Source: Pseudomonas antarctica
GTDB taxonomy: Bacteria > Pseudomonadota > Gammaproteobacteria > Pseudomonadales > Pseudomonadaceae
Direction: 5' to 3'
DNA length: 64,000 nucleotides
Assembly: GCF_001647715.1 (NCBI RefSeq)
Contig: NZ_CP015600.1
Span: 6,076,001-6,140,000, forward strand
How positions within the stretch are numbered: position 1 is the stretch's first letter; the number at the start of each line of letters is the position of its first letter. Both the position numbers and the translations under genes were made by a program. Of this stretch, positions 8,824 to 16,746 are shown one piece after another. The notes under the pieces are model-generated. The model searched no databases. It had not been told where the DNA came from and worked only from the letters and a program-made list of their open reading frames with translations.

Positions 8824-9888
8824 TCAGGCAAACACCTGCAGGCTGCGTGGCGGCAAGGCCACCCAGATGTCCTGGACGCCGAGGCGCGGCATGGCTTCGG
8901 GGGCCAGTTCGGCCAGCAACGGGTGGCCAGGCAATTGTTCCAGTTCAAAGCTCATGCGGCAGCGGTTACCGAGAAAGGTGATCTCGCGGACCTTCGCCGG
9001 GAACAGGTTTTCTTCATGTACCGGCGGGTTCACGCTGATGGCTTCCGGGCGACAGAACAAGCGGCCGGACTTGGCCTTGCTGGCGTTATCGTCCAGGCGC
9101 ATGTTCATGCCGCCGACCTGGGCATGGCTGTCGCTGTTGCGACTGAACGGCAGCCAGTTGCCCTGGCCGACGAACTCCGCCACGAACGGCGTGGCCGGTC
9201 GGTCGTAGATTTCCTGGGGCGTGGCGTATTGCTCGACCTTGCCGTTGTTCATCACGGCGATGCGGTCGGCCATCAACATGGCTTCGTCCTGGTTATGGGT
9301 GACCATCAGGGTGGTGATCCCCAGGCGCCGTTGCAGTTGGCGCAACTCGGTGCACAAGTGCTCGCGGACACGGGCGTCGAGCGCCGACATCGGTTCGTCC
9401 AACAGCAGCAAGGAGGGTGCTGGCGCCAGGGCACGGGCCAGGGCGACGCGTTGTTGTTGGCCGCCAGAGAGTTGGCCGGGGTATTTCTTTTCGCTGCCCA
9501 GCAGGCCAACCAGCTCGAGCATCTGGCCGACACGCTTGCGCACTTCATCGCGGCCGCTGCCGGTGAGGCCGTAGCCGATATTCGCTTCGACGGTCAGGTT
9601 GGGAAACAGCGCGTAGGACTGGAACAATATCCCGTAATCCCGCGCCTGAGGTGGCAGCAAGGAAACATCCCGTTGGCCAAGGTAAAGCTCGCCGCTGTCC
9701 TGGCGTTCCAGACCGGCGATGCAACGCAGCAAAGTGGTCTTGCCGCAACCGGACGGGCCCAGCAGGCACACCAGCTCACCGGCCGCGACGTCCAGCGACA
9801 CATTATCCAGCGCAGTAAAGGCGCCGAAGCGTTTCTGGATACCGCGCACCTTCATCGGCGCACCGGGGTTGGTCAGGGCTGTGTTCAT
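8824..9888 (-). CDS. phnT: 2-aminoethylphosphonate ABC transporter, ATP-binding subunit
   Basis: A 354-residue ABC ATPase that energises phosphonate import. Walker A is GPSGCGKTT (about residues 44-52), the signature LSGGQQQRVAL, Walker B LLLLDEP, and the H-loop MVTHNQDEA. Beyond residue 240 a C-terminal TOBE-like regulatory domain follows, as in the CUT1/FbpC-like group. It is the first structural gene of the operon; its stop is one base ahead of the permease start. The 248-base gap upstream to the LysR gene should hold the operon promoter. Substrate assigned from operon context. Confidence 0.87.
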   Translation of the reverse strand: MNTALTNPGAPMKVRGIQKRFGAFTALDNVSLDVAAGELVCLLGPSGCGKTTLLRCIAGLERQDSGELYLGQRDVSLLPPQARDYGILFQSYALFPNLTVEANIGYGLTGSGRDEVRKRVGQMLELVGLLGSEKKYPGQLSGGQQQRVALARALAPAPSLLLLDEPMSALDARVREHLCTELRQLQRRLGITTLMVTHNQDEAMLMADRIAVMNNGKVEQYATPQEIYDRPATPFVAEFVGQGNWLPFSRNSDSHAQVGGMNMRLDDNASKAKSGRLFCRPEAISVNPPVHEENLFPAKVREITFLGNRCRMSFELEQLPGHPLLAELAPEAMPRLGVQDIWVALPPRSLQVFA

Positions 9889-10023
9889 GGAGGCACCTCA
9901 TCAAACTGATGAAGGCCATGCTAGGGAGACAATGCGTCCTTGGTGTGGCAGGAAGGCAAAAGGGAGTGATAGTGGTATTGGTGGATTTGTGTAGGACTTG
10001 AGGAATGAGTTGTCTGGGAGGAC

Positions 10024-10113
10024 GCCATCGCGGGCAAGCCCGCTCCCACATTTTGACCGCATTCTCATGTTGGAACTCGGTCGAAGGTGGGAGCTGGCTA
10101 GCCTGCGATGGCG
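10024..10113. repeat. REP pair between the LysR gene and phnT
   Basis: Arms GCCATCGCGGGCAAGCCCGC and the degenerate facing arm GGTGGGAGCTGGCTAGCCTG flank a spacer. The pair fills most of the gap downstream of the LysR gene, so the promoter of the phosphonate operon must lie in the remaining bases 9889-10020. Confidence 0.85.
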
Positions 10114-10136
10114 ATCCAAAGGCCACCAAACCTATT

Positions 10137-11000
10137 TCAGAGCGGCGACATTTCCTGCGCCAACCCGAGAAACGCAGCAGGCAGGCGAGCCCCTTTTCTT
10201 TCCTTGAGGCAGTACAAATACTCAGGAATCTGCGGCGCGTTCTCGATGGTCAGCACGCGCAACTGCGGGTCATGGGGCACTTCCTGGCGGGCGATGATAC
10301 TGATACCGATGTTGCGCAGCACGGCCTCGCGAATCGACTCACGGCTGCCGATTTCCAGCAGTGGTCCGTAACTCACACCCGCGCCTTGTAACATTTCTTC
10401 GGTCAACCTGCGCGTGGTGGAACCCGCCTCACGCATCAACAGCGTGTGCCCGGCCAACGCACTGAGCGGTACATGATCGAGGGTGGCCAGAGGGTGATTG
10501 CGATGCACCGCCAGCACCAAAGGATCGGTGCCGAGTACGCGACGGATCAGACGAGGGTCTTCCAGCAGTTGCGAGGATGCGGCGACATCGACGCGGTAAT
10601 CATCCAACGCTTCGAGCACCTGCTGGGAGTTGCCGATTTCCACCGACACCTCCACGTGGGGCAGGCGCTCACGAAAGGCTTTGACCAGGTCGAGAATGTA
10701 ATACGGCGCCGTCGCGGCAATCCTCAAGGCACCCTGGACCTGGCCGCTGTTGCGCAGGAAAAACTCGATATCGGCTTCCTGCTGCAACAGCGTCTTGACC
10801 ATTGGCAGCAGCCGCGCACCTTCATCGCTGACGGTGAGGCGGCGGCCGCCTCGGTAGAACAGCTCAACGCCGTATTGGCTTTCCAGGTTACGAATCTGGG
10901 TGGTGACGGTGGGCTGGCTCAGGCCGAGTTTTTTCGCCGCCTGGGTAATGCTGCCCAGGCGGGCGACCATAAAAAACGCCTTCAACTCGGCACTCAGCAC
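10137..11000 (-). CDS. LysR-family regulator of aminoethylphosphonate catabolism
   Basis: A 287-residue LysR-type regulator. The winged helix-turn-helix is at residues 1-60 (SITQAAKKLGLSQPTVTTQI), then the linker and an inducer-binding domain of periplasmic-binding-protein fold (residues about 90-285). It is on the same strand as, and directly upstream of, the phosphonate operon, and resembles the LysR regulators of 2-aminoethylphosphonate operons (TIGR03339-type), so it likely activates phnT-phnZ. Unlike many LysR genes it is not divergent from its target. Its ATG is only 16 bases after the cadA stop, so read-through from cadA is possible. Confidence 0.83.
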   Translation of the reverse strand: MLSAELKAFFMVARLGSITQAAKKLGLSQPTVTTQIRNLESQYGVELFYRGGRRLTVSDEGARLLPMVKTLLQQEADIEFFLRNSGQVQGALRIAATAPYYILDLVKAFRERLPHVEVSVEIGNSQQVLEALDDYRVDVAASSQLLEDPRLIRRVLGTDPLVLAVHRNHPLATLDHVPLSALAGHTLLMREAGSTTRRLTEEMLQGAGVSYGPLLEIGSRESIREAVLRNIGISIIARQEVPHDPQLRVLTIENAPQIPEYLYCLKERKGARLPAAFLGLAQEMSPL

Positions 11001-11016
11001 GCCACCCTCTCATCGT

Positions 11017-13305
11017 CTATTTGCGCAACAGGCGCAGGCCATTGAACACCACCAGCAGGCTCACGCCCATGTCGGCGAACACCGCCATCCACATGGTGGC
11101 CATGCCGAGGAAAGTGACCGCGAGGAAGATCGCCTTGATCACCAACGCCAGGGCGATGTTCTGCTTGAGGATACTCGACGTTTGCCTGGAGAGCCGAATG
11201 AAAGCCGGGATCTTGCGCAAATCATCGTCCATCAGCGCCACGTCAGCGGTTTCAATCGCGGTGTCGGTGCCGGCTGCGGCCATGGCAAAACCGATCTCGG
11301 CGCGCGCCAGGGCCGGGGCGTCGTTGATCCCGTCACCGACCATGCCCACCCGGCGGCCCTGGCCGTAGAGGGTTTCGATGGCTTGCAGTTTGTCGGTGGG
11401 CAACAGGTCGCCCTGGGCCTGGTCGATGCCGACCTGAGCCGCAATCGCCTGGGCGGTATGGTTGTTGTCGCCGGTGAGCATCAAGGTCTTGATGCCCAGT
11501 TCGTGCAACTGCTGGATGGCTTCGCGGCTGCTGTCTTTGACGGTGTCGGCCACGGCGAACAGCGCCAGCGGGCCGGATTTGTCGAGCAACAGCACCACCG
11601 ACTTGCCTTGTTTTTCCAAGGCGAAGAGCTTTTCTTCCAGCTCAGGCGAGCACAGGCCCAAGTCTTCCACCAGGCGGTGGTTGCCCAGGTGGTAGGTTTC
11701 GCCGTTGATGTCGCCGCGCACACCGCGACCGGCCAGGGCCTCAAAGTTATCCACAACGTGGCTCGGCAGGTTTTTATCCACAGCTGCGTTGGCAATCGCC
11801 AGCGACACCGGGTGGTCGGAACGCCCGGCCAAGCTGGCCGCCAGCGCCGGCGCGCTGTCTGCGACATTGGGGAACATCGGCAAATAGTCGGTTTGCACCG
11901 GTTTACCGTGGGTGATGGTGCCGGTCTTGTCGAGGGCCAGGTAATCGAGCTTGTAACCGCCTTCCAGGTACACGCCACCCTTGATCAGGATGCCTTTGCG
12001 CGCCGCCGCCGCCAGGCCGCTGACGATGGTCACCGGGGTGGAGATCACCAAGGCGCAAGGGCAGGCAACCACCAGCAGGACCAGCGCGCGGTAGATCCAG
12101 TCGAACCACACGCCAGCCATGAACAGCGGTGGAATCACCGCCACGCCCAAGGCAAACAGGAACACTGCCGGGGTGTAGACCTTGGCGAAGCTGTCGACAA
12201 AACGCTGGGTCGGTGCCCGCGCGCCTTGGGCTTGCTCGACTGCGTGAATGATGCGCGCCAGGGTGGAATTGTTCGCCGCCGCGGTGACCTTGTACTCAAG
12301 GGAACCGGCTTGGTTGATGGTGCCGGCGAAGACTTTATCGCCCACAGTCTTTTCAATCGGCAGGCTTTCACCGGTGATCGGTGCCTGGTCGATGGTGGAT
12401 TGGCCGGCGGTGACTTCGCCGTCCAGGCCAATGCGCTCGCCGGGCTTTACTCGTACGATGGCGCCAAGATCGATGCTTTTGACCTCTTGTTCCAACCATG
12501 AGCCGTCAGCCTGTTGCACCGTGGCCTGTTCCGGGGTCATCTGCATCAAGCCGCTGATGGCATTGCGCGCACGGTCCAGGGACTTGGCTTCGATCAACTC
12601 GGCCACCGTAAACAGGAACATCACCATCGCCGCTTCAGGCCACTGACCGATCAGGATCGCGCCCGTCACCGCGATGCTCATCAGCGCGTTGATGTTCAAG
12701 TTAAGGTTTTTAAGCGCGATCCAGCCCTTTTTGTAGGTGGTGAGGCCGCCGCTGAGGATCGACACCAACGCCACCAAAGCAATCACCCAGGTCGGTGCGA
12801 CACCAGTGAAATGCAGCACCTCGGCACCCAACGCGCCGACACCGGAGACTGCAAGCGGCCACCAGTGTTTCTTGGCCGGCGGCGCAGCGGCCGGGGTGCC
12901 TTCTTCAATAGGATCGGCTTGCATACCGAGGGATTTGATGGCGTCGACGATCGGCGCCGTGCTCGGCAAGTCATGGGTGACGCCGAGAATGCGGTTGATC
13001 AGGTTGAATTCCAGCTGCTGCACACCGGCGAGCTTGCCCAGTTTGTTCTGGATCAGCGTCTGCTCGGTAGGGCAGTCCATGGCTTCGATGCGAAAGGTGC
13101 TCAGGCGCGAGCCGGCGGTCGGCGCTTCGCTCAGCGTCACCACGGCAGGCGCGGCCTTGCTTGCACAGCAGGAGTCGCCATGGCTGGCGTGGTCGTGCTT
13201 TTTGACGGGCGTCAGTTTGGCGCCGTGATCGTGGTCATGATCGTGCTTATGATCATGACTATGCGAGTGATCATGCTTTTTGGGGGTGTGGATGGAGTCG
13301 CTCAT
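11017..13305 (-). CDS. cadA: Cd2+/Zn2+-exporting P1B-type ATPase
   Basis: A 762-residue heavy-metal efflux pump of the inner membrane. A His/Asp-rich N terminus (HDHSHSHDHKHDHDHDHG) is followed by a heavy-metal-associated domain with the CadA-type DCPTE motif instead of CxxC. Transmembrane helices follow, with the metal-transport motif CPC in ACPCALVIS, the phosphorylation motif DKTGTITHG, the SDHPVSLA motif of the nucleotide domain and the hinge GDGINDAPALA. CPC plus a His-rich tail indicates Zn/Cd/Pb, not Cu. Transcribed divergently from cadR across a canonical CadR operator. The start at 13305 was chosen over an ATG at 13413, which would run through the operator. Confidence 0.94.
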   Translation of the reverse strand: MSDSIHTPKKHDHSHSHDHKHDHDHDHGAKLTPVKKHDHASHGDSCCASKAAPAVVTLSEAPTAGSRLSTFRIEAMDCPTEQTLIQNKLGKLAGVQQLEFNLINRILGVTHDLPSTAPIVDAIKSLGMQADPIEEGTPAAAPPAKKHWWPLAVSGVGALGAEVLHFTGVAPTWVIALVALVSILSGGLTTYKKGWIALKNLNLNINALMSIAVTGAILIGQWPEAAMVMFLFTVAELIEAKSLDRARNAISGLMQMTPEQATVQQADGSWLEQEVKSIDLGAIVRVKPGERIGLDGEVTAGQSTIDQAPITGESLPIEKTVGDKVFAGTINQAGSLEYKVTAAANNSTLARIIHAVEQAQGARAPTQRFVDSFAKVYTPAVFLFALGVAVIPPLFMAGVWFDWIYRALVLLVVACPCALVISTPVTIVSGLAAAARKGILIKGGVYLEGGYKLDYLALDKTGTITHGKPVQTDYLPMFPNVADSAPALAASLAGRSDHPVSLAIANAAVDKNLPSHVVDNFEALAGRGVRGDINGETYHLGNHRLVEDLGLCSPELEEKLFALEKQGKSVVLLLDKSGPLALFAVADTVKDSSREAIQQLHELGIKTLMLTGDNNHTAQAIAAQVGIDQAQGDLLPTDKLQAIETLYGQGRRVGMVGDGINDAPALARAEIGFAMAAAGTDTAIETADVALMDDDLRKIPAFIRLSRQTSSILKQNIALALVIKAIFLAVTFLGMATMWMAVFADMGVSLLVVFNGLRLLRK

Positions 13306-13330
13306 TTCGTCGCGTCCGTAAAGGTGCCTG

Positions 13331-13372
13331 TTGCCAAGTAAAGACCCTGTAGCCACTATAGGGTCAAGCACC
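13331..13372. promoter_or_regulatory. CadR operator and divergent cadA/cadR promoters
   Basis: At 13344-13364 there is a 21-base dyad with arms ACCCT and AGGGT around GTAGCCACTAT. Read on the minus strand this is ACCCTATAGTGGCTACAGGG followed by T, which is the well-known P. putida-type cadR operator. On that strand it follows a -35-like TTGACC (13366-13361) with an over-long spacer to a TTTACT-like -10, the geometry expected of MerR-family promoters. On the plus strand TTGCCA (13331) and ACTATA form a weaker cadR promoter, so both genes share the site. Confidence 0.88.
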
Positions 13373-13390
13373 CATTTGGAGATTGCTGCG

Positions 13391-13840
13391 ATGAAGATCG
13401 GCGAATTGGCCAAACTGACCGACTGTCAGGTGGAAACCATCCGGTATTACGAGAAAGAAGGCCTGTTGCCGCCGCCGGCGCGCACCGACGCCAATTACCG
13501 CGTGTACACCCAGGCGCACACCGAACGGCTGATCTTTATCCGCAATTGCCGCAGCCTGGACATGACGCTCGAGGAAATCCGCAGCCTGCTGGGGCTACGC
13601 GACAGCCCACGGGACCAGTGCGAAAGCGTGAATGCGTTGATTGACGAGCATATCCACCACGTAAAGGCACGGATCGATGGGCTGCTCGCATTGCAGGTGC
13701 AATTGCTGGACCTGCGCCAGCGCTGCGGCGGTGGGCCGGATCTGGATCAGTGCGGGATTTTGCAGCGGCTGGAAGTCAGCGGGAGTGTGGCGGCCAGCGA
13801 GGCTGAGCCTTCGCACGTGGGCAGGAGCCACGGGCACTGA
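13391..13840 (+). CDS. cadR: MerR-family Cd(II)/Pb(II)/Zn(II)-responsive regulator
   Basis: A 149-residue MerR regulator that represses and, when metal-bound, activates cadA by untwisting its promoter. The N-terminal helix-turn-helix (MKIGELAKLTDCQVETIRYY) and wing are followed by a dimerisation helix. Metal-binding candidates are Cys77, Cys112 and Cys121, and the C-terminal tail ends HVGRSHGH, the His-containing tail seen in CadR. The start at 13391 was chosen because the protein then begins with the standard MerR MKIGELA; the upstream in-frame ATG at 13331 would run through the operator. Separated from thyA by a REP pair. Confidence 0.92.
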   Translation: MKIGELAKLTDCQVETIRYYEKEGLLPPPARTDANYRVYTQAHTERLIFIRNCRSLDMTLEEIRSLLGLRDSPRDQCESVNALIDEHIHHVKARIDGLLALQVQLLDLRQRCGGGPDLDQCGILQRLEVSGSVAASEAEPSHVGRSHGH

Positions 13841-13865
13841 TACCTGAGGGGTGAAACCCAATCCA

Positions 13866-13957
13866 AATGTGGGAGCTGGCTTGCCTGCGATGCATGCACC
13901 TCGGTGTGTCAGTTACACCGCAGTGATGTCATCGCAGGCAAGCCAGCTCCCACATTT
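13866..13957. repeat. REP pair between cadR and thyA
   Basis: Near-perfect inverted arms AATGTGGGAGCTGGCTTGCC and the facing copy ending CTCCCACATT enclose a spacer with the CGGTGTGTCAGTTACACCG segment that recurs in other copies of this window. It lies between the convergent 3' ends of cadR and thyA. Confidence 0.93.
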
Positions 13958-13975
13958 TGTTGACCGAGACAGTAA

Positions 13976-14809
13976 TCAGATAGCCACGTCGGCCTTGATG
14001 CTCGGGTCGGCGTCGTAGCCAACAATTTCAAAGTCTTCAAACTTGTAGTCATAGATCGACGCAGGTTTGCGCTTGATCACCAGTTCCGGCAGCTTTTTCG
14101 GCGTACGTGCCAGCTGGGTGCGGATCTGTTCCATGTGGTTGCTGTAAGCATGGGTGTCGCCGGTGGTGACGATGATCTCGTGAGGGATCAAGTCGCATTG
14201 CTGGGCCAGCATGTGGGTCAGCAAGGCCAACGCGGCCGTGTTGTACGGCAGGCCGAGGAAGACGTCGGAGCTGCGGATATACAACTGCATCGACAGATGA
14301 CCGTCATGCACGAACGCCTGGTACAGCAGGTGGCACGGCGGCAAGGCTTGCTTGCCGTTGCGCGCGTTTTCCTGCGGGCTCTTGGTTTCGTCCGGCAGGT
14401 ACTCGACGTTCCAGCCATGAAACAGGATGCGGCGGCTGTTCGGGTTGGTTTTGAGGGTGTGAACCATGTAGTCGATCTGGTTGATCTTGCCGCCGTCCTT
14501 GGTCGGCCAGGCGGTCCACTGCTCGCCGTACACCGGGCCCAGGTCGCCGTCTTCGGTAGCCCACTCGTCCCAGATTTTCACGCCATTTTCGTTGAGCCAC
14601 TTGATGTTGGTGTTGCCGCTCAACATCCAGATCAACTCGTTGGCGATACTTTTGAAATGAAGCTTCTTGGTGGTCAGCAGCGGGAAGCCGTCGGCCAAGT
14701 TATGCCGATACTGACGGGCAAATACGGCTTTGGTGCCGGTGCCGGTGCGATCGCCCTTGGTCAATCCATTGGTCACGACGTCGTTCAGTAGTTCGAGATA
14801 TTGCTTCAT
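13976..14809 (-). CDS. thyA: Thymidylate synthase
   Basis: Methylates dUMP to dTMP using methylene-tetrahydrofolate, producing the dihydrofolate that FolA recycles. 277 residues, slightly longer than the 264 of E. coli because of an insertion ([12 protein letters not shown]) just before the active-site ALPPCH, where Cys159 is the nucleophile. Other family motifs are RTGTGT near residue 21, [10 protein letters not shown] and the substrate-binding HAYSNHMEQ. The start at 14809 gives the usual MKQYLELL. lgt lies upstream on the same strand with a hairpin between them, and the two are probably cotranscribed as in other pseudomonads. Confidence 0.96.
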   Translation of the reverse strand: MKQYLELLNDVVTNGLTKGDRTGTGTKAVFARQYRHNLADGFPLLTTKKLHFKSIANELIWMLSGNTNIKWLNENGVKIWDEWATEDGDLGPVYGEQWTAWPTKDGGKINQIDYMVHTLKTNPNSRRILFHGWNVEYLPDETKSPQENARNGKQALPPCHLLYQAFVHDGHLSMQLYIRSSDVFLGLPYNTAALALLTHMLAQQCDLIPHEIIVTTGDTHAYSNHMEQIRTQLARTPKKLPELVIKRKPASIYDYKFEDFEIVGYDADPSIKADVAI

Positions 14810-14830
14810 GTTATTACCCGTATCGTTGAA

Positions 14831-14866
14831 GCCGAGGAGGCTCATCCTTCACGGAAGAGCCTCGGC
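14831..14866 (-). other. Intercistronic hairpin between lgt and thyA
   Basis: Arms GCCGAGG (14831-14837) and CCTCGGC (14860-14866) are perfect inverted copies, extended by an imperfect GAGGCTC/GAGCCTC pairing. There is no T-run on either side, so it is more likely an mRNA processing or stability element, or a weak attenuator, than a full terminator. Confidence 0.6.
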
Positions 14867-14874
14867 ATTCGAAT

Positions 14875-15687
14875 TTAAAGCGTGGCGTTCTTGATAGGCT
14901 GCGGACGGTTGTACGCCCACCACAGCAGGCCCAGGCCCGCCAGGATCATCGGCAAGCTGAGGATCTGGCCCATGGTCAGCCAGCCCCACGCCAGGTAGCC
15001 CAGTTGTGCATCCGGCACGCGCACGAACTCGACGATGAAACGGAAGATCCCGTAGAACAACGCGAACATCCCCGACACGGCCATGGTTGGACGTGGCTTG
15101 CGCGAGAAGATGTACAGAATGAGGAACAGTGCCACACCTTCCAGGGCGAACTGGTAGAGCTGCGACGGGTGGCGCGGCAATTGCGCCGGGTCGCTGAACG
15201 GCGGGAACACCATGGCCCACGGCACGTCGCTCGGCTTGCCCCACAACTCGGCGTTGATGAAGTTACCGATACGCCCGGCGCCCAGGCCAATCGGCACGAA
15301 CGGCGCGACGAAGTCCATCAGCTGGAAGAATGACTTGCCGTTGCGACGACCGAACCACCAGGCAGCGATCATTACGCCGACAAAGCCGCCGTGGAATGCC
15401 ATGCCGCCCTTCCACACTTCGAAAATCAGCGTCGGGTTGGCGATGTAGGCCGGCAGATCGTAGAACAGCACATACCCGAGGCGTCCGCCGACAATCACCC
15501 CCATCGACATCCAGAACACCATGTCGGAGAGTTTCTCCTTGGTCCAGGTGGGGTCGAAACGGTTCAGGCGCCGGGAAGCCAGCAGCCAGGCACCGCCGAT
15601 GCCGATCAGGTACATCAACCCGTACCAGTGGATTTTCAGCGGACCGATGGCCAAGGCCACCGGGTCGATCTGCGGGTAAGGCAGCAT
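14875..15687 (-). CDS. lgt: Phosphatidylglycerol:prolipoprotein diacylglyceryl transferase
   Basis: Inner-membrane enzyme that attaches diacylglycerol to the lipobox cysteine of prolipoproteins. The product has 270 residues and about seven hydrophobic helices. The Lgt signature [15 protein letters not shown] is complete, as are the N-terminal [10 protein letters not shown] motif and the GGLGLLWW-like C-terminal helix region. The order lgt-thyA on one strand matches other gammaproteobacteria. The start [12 protein letters not shown] is the normal Pseudomonas start. The 212-base gap upstream separates it from the divergent NRDE gene and should contain both promoters. Confidence 0.95.
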   Translation of the reverse strand: MLPYPQIDPVALAIGPLKIHWYGLMYLIGIGGAWLLASRRLNRFDPTWTKEKLSDMVFWMSMGVIVGGRLGYVLFYDLPAYIANPTLIFEVWKGGMAFHGGFVGVMIAAWWFGRRNGKSFFQLMDFVAPFVPIGLGAGRIGNFINAELWGKPSDVPWAMVFPPFSDPAQLPRHPSQLYQFALEGVALFLILYIFSRKPRPTMAVSGMFALFYGIFRFIVEFVRVPDAQLGYLAWGWLTMGQILSLPMILAGLGLLWWAYNRPQPIKNATL

Positions 15688-15899
15688 TGCGACTCCTCGT
15701 TAAATCATTAGTCATGGCGCACCGGACCATGCCGGTGTGCGATTAAGCCTGCGTTATAGCCGCAATTTCAAATTAAGAAGTTCGCACACACGGAACAGCC
15801 TGGCATGTTAACGGATGGAAGGCGTGCGACCCAACTTCGATACGATGGAACGCCCGCCCTTGTGTGGGTAGAGTGGGCAAAACACAAAGGAAACGCCTT

Positions 15900-16646
15900 A
15901 TGTGCCTGATCGTTTTCGCCTGGCGGCCGGGCCACGCCCAGCCGCTGATCGTCGCGGCCAACCGCGATGAATTCTACGCCCGGCCCAGTCTGCCGCTGGG
16001 CCAATGGCCCGATGCGCCTGACATCTATGCCGGCCGCGACCAGGAAGCGGGTGGCACTTGGCTTGGGGTCAACGCCGACGGGCGTTTTGCCGCCCTGACC
16101 AATATCCGCGATCCGCACCAGCCACCGGCGCGTACGTCGCGCGGAGAGTTGGTAGCACGCTTTTTAAGCAGTTCGCTGCCCATTGATCAATATTTGGCCG
16201 ACGTTAACGGCCGTTCGATTGAATATGCCGGTTTTAATCTATTGGTGGGCACACGCGATGAGCTGTGGCATTACAACGCCAATGAGACCGAACCGACGCA
16301 GTTGAAGGCGGGGGTTTATGGCTTATCCAATGCCGGGCTGGATACGCCGTGGCCGAAGTTGATCAAGGCCAAGGCGGCGCTGGGTGAGTTGCTGGAGAAC
16401 CCCGACCCGCAAGCCTTGCTGGGGATATTGAGCGACCCGCAGACCGCGCCGTTTGCCGACTTGCCGGATACCGGCGTGGGGTTGGCGACGGAGAGTTTGT
16501 TGTCGAGCGTGTTTATCGCCAGCCCCAGTTATGGGACGCGGGCAAGTACGGCGTTGATTGTGAATGCCGACGGCACGCGGCGGATGGTGGAGCGCAGTTT
16601 CGGGCCACATGGTGGCCGGCTTGGCGAGGTAGAACTCAATATCTGA
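15900..16646 (+). CDS. NRDE-family protein (TANGO2 / DUF833)
   Basis: A 248-residue protein starting MCLIVFAWRP with the family-defining ANRDEF motif at residues 20-25, followed by GGTWLGVN and FAALTNIRDP. The N-terminal Met-Cys arrangement resembles N-terminal nucleophile hydrolases, and a hydrolase role has been suggested for the family, but no bacterial function is established to my knowledge. The start was chosen at 15900 because the family begins M-C; an upstream in-frame ATG at 15864 lacks this feature. Flanked downstream by a REP pair and the convergent ptsP. Confidence 0.85.
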   Translation: MCLIVFAWRPGHAQPLIVAANRDEFYARPSLPLGQWPDAPDIYAGRDQEAGGTWLGVNADGRFAALTNIRDPHQPPARTSRGELVARFLSSSLPIDQYLADVNGRSIEYAGFNLLVGTRDELWHYNANETEPTQLKAGVYGLSNAGLDTPWPKLIKAKAALGELLENPDPQALLGILSDPQTAPFADLPDTGVGLATESLLSSVFIASPSYGTRASTALIVNADGTRRMVERSFGPHGGRLGEVELNI

Positions 16647-16662
16647 TGGCGCTTGGCGCTGA

Positions 16663-16736
16663 CGCCATCGCAGGCAAGCCAGCTCCCACAGTTGCAATGC
16701 ATTCTTCTGTGGGAGCCGGGCTTGCCCGCGATGGCC
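16663..16736. repeat. REP pair between NRDE gene and ptsP
   Basis: Arms GCCATCGCAGGCAAGCCAGC and a facing arm GTGGGAGCCGGGCTTGCCCG with a short spacer. The two arms are of different sub-types (GGCAAGCC versus GGGCTTGCCC). Located between convergent gene ends. Confidence 0.9.
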
Positions 16737-16746
16737 GTACCTCGAT

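Noticed and set aside
4247..9888. C-P lyase (phnGHIJKLM) operon
   Set aside because: None of the C-P lyase core subunits is present; the operon encodes only transport, an FAD oxidase and a PhnZ-like oxygenase.
10900..12501. A 533-codon open frame antisense to cadA
   Set aside because: Shadow of cadA codon bias; the peptide is rich in His, Gln and Arg without any motif.
13306..13413. Longer start for cadA at 13413
   Set aside because: It would place the CadR operator within the coding region and add a sequence without similarity to CadA.
13860..13960. Possible CRISPR-like repeats from multiple copies of GTGGGAGCTGGCTTGCC
   Set aside because: Copies are dispersed over 60 kb in inverted pairs, not in a spaced direct array, and there are no cas genes; these are REP elements.
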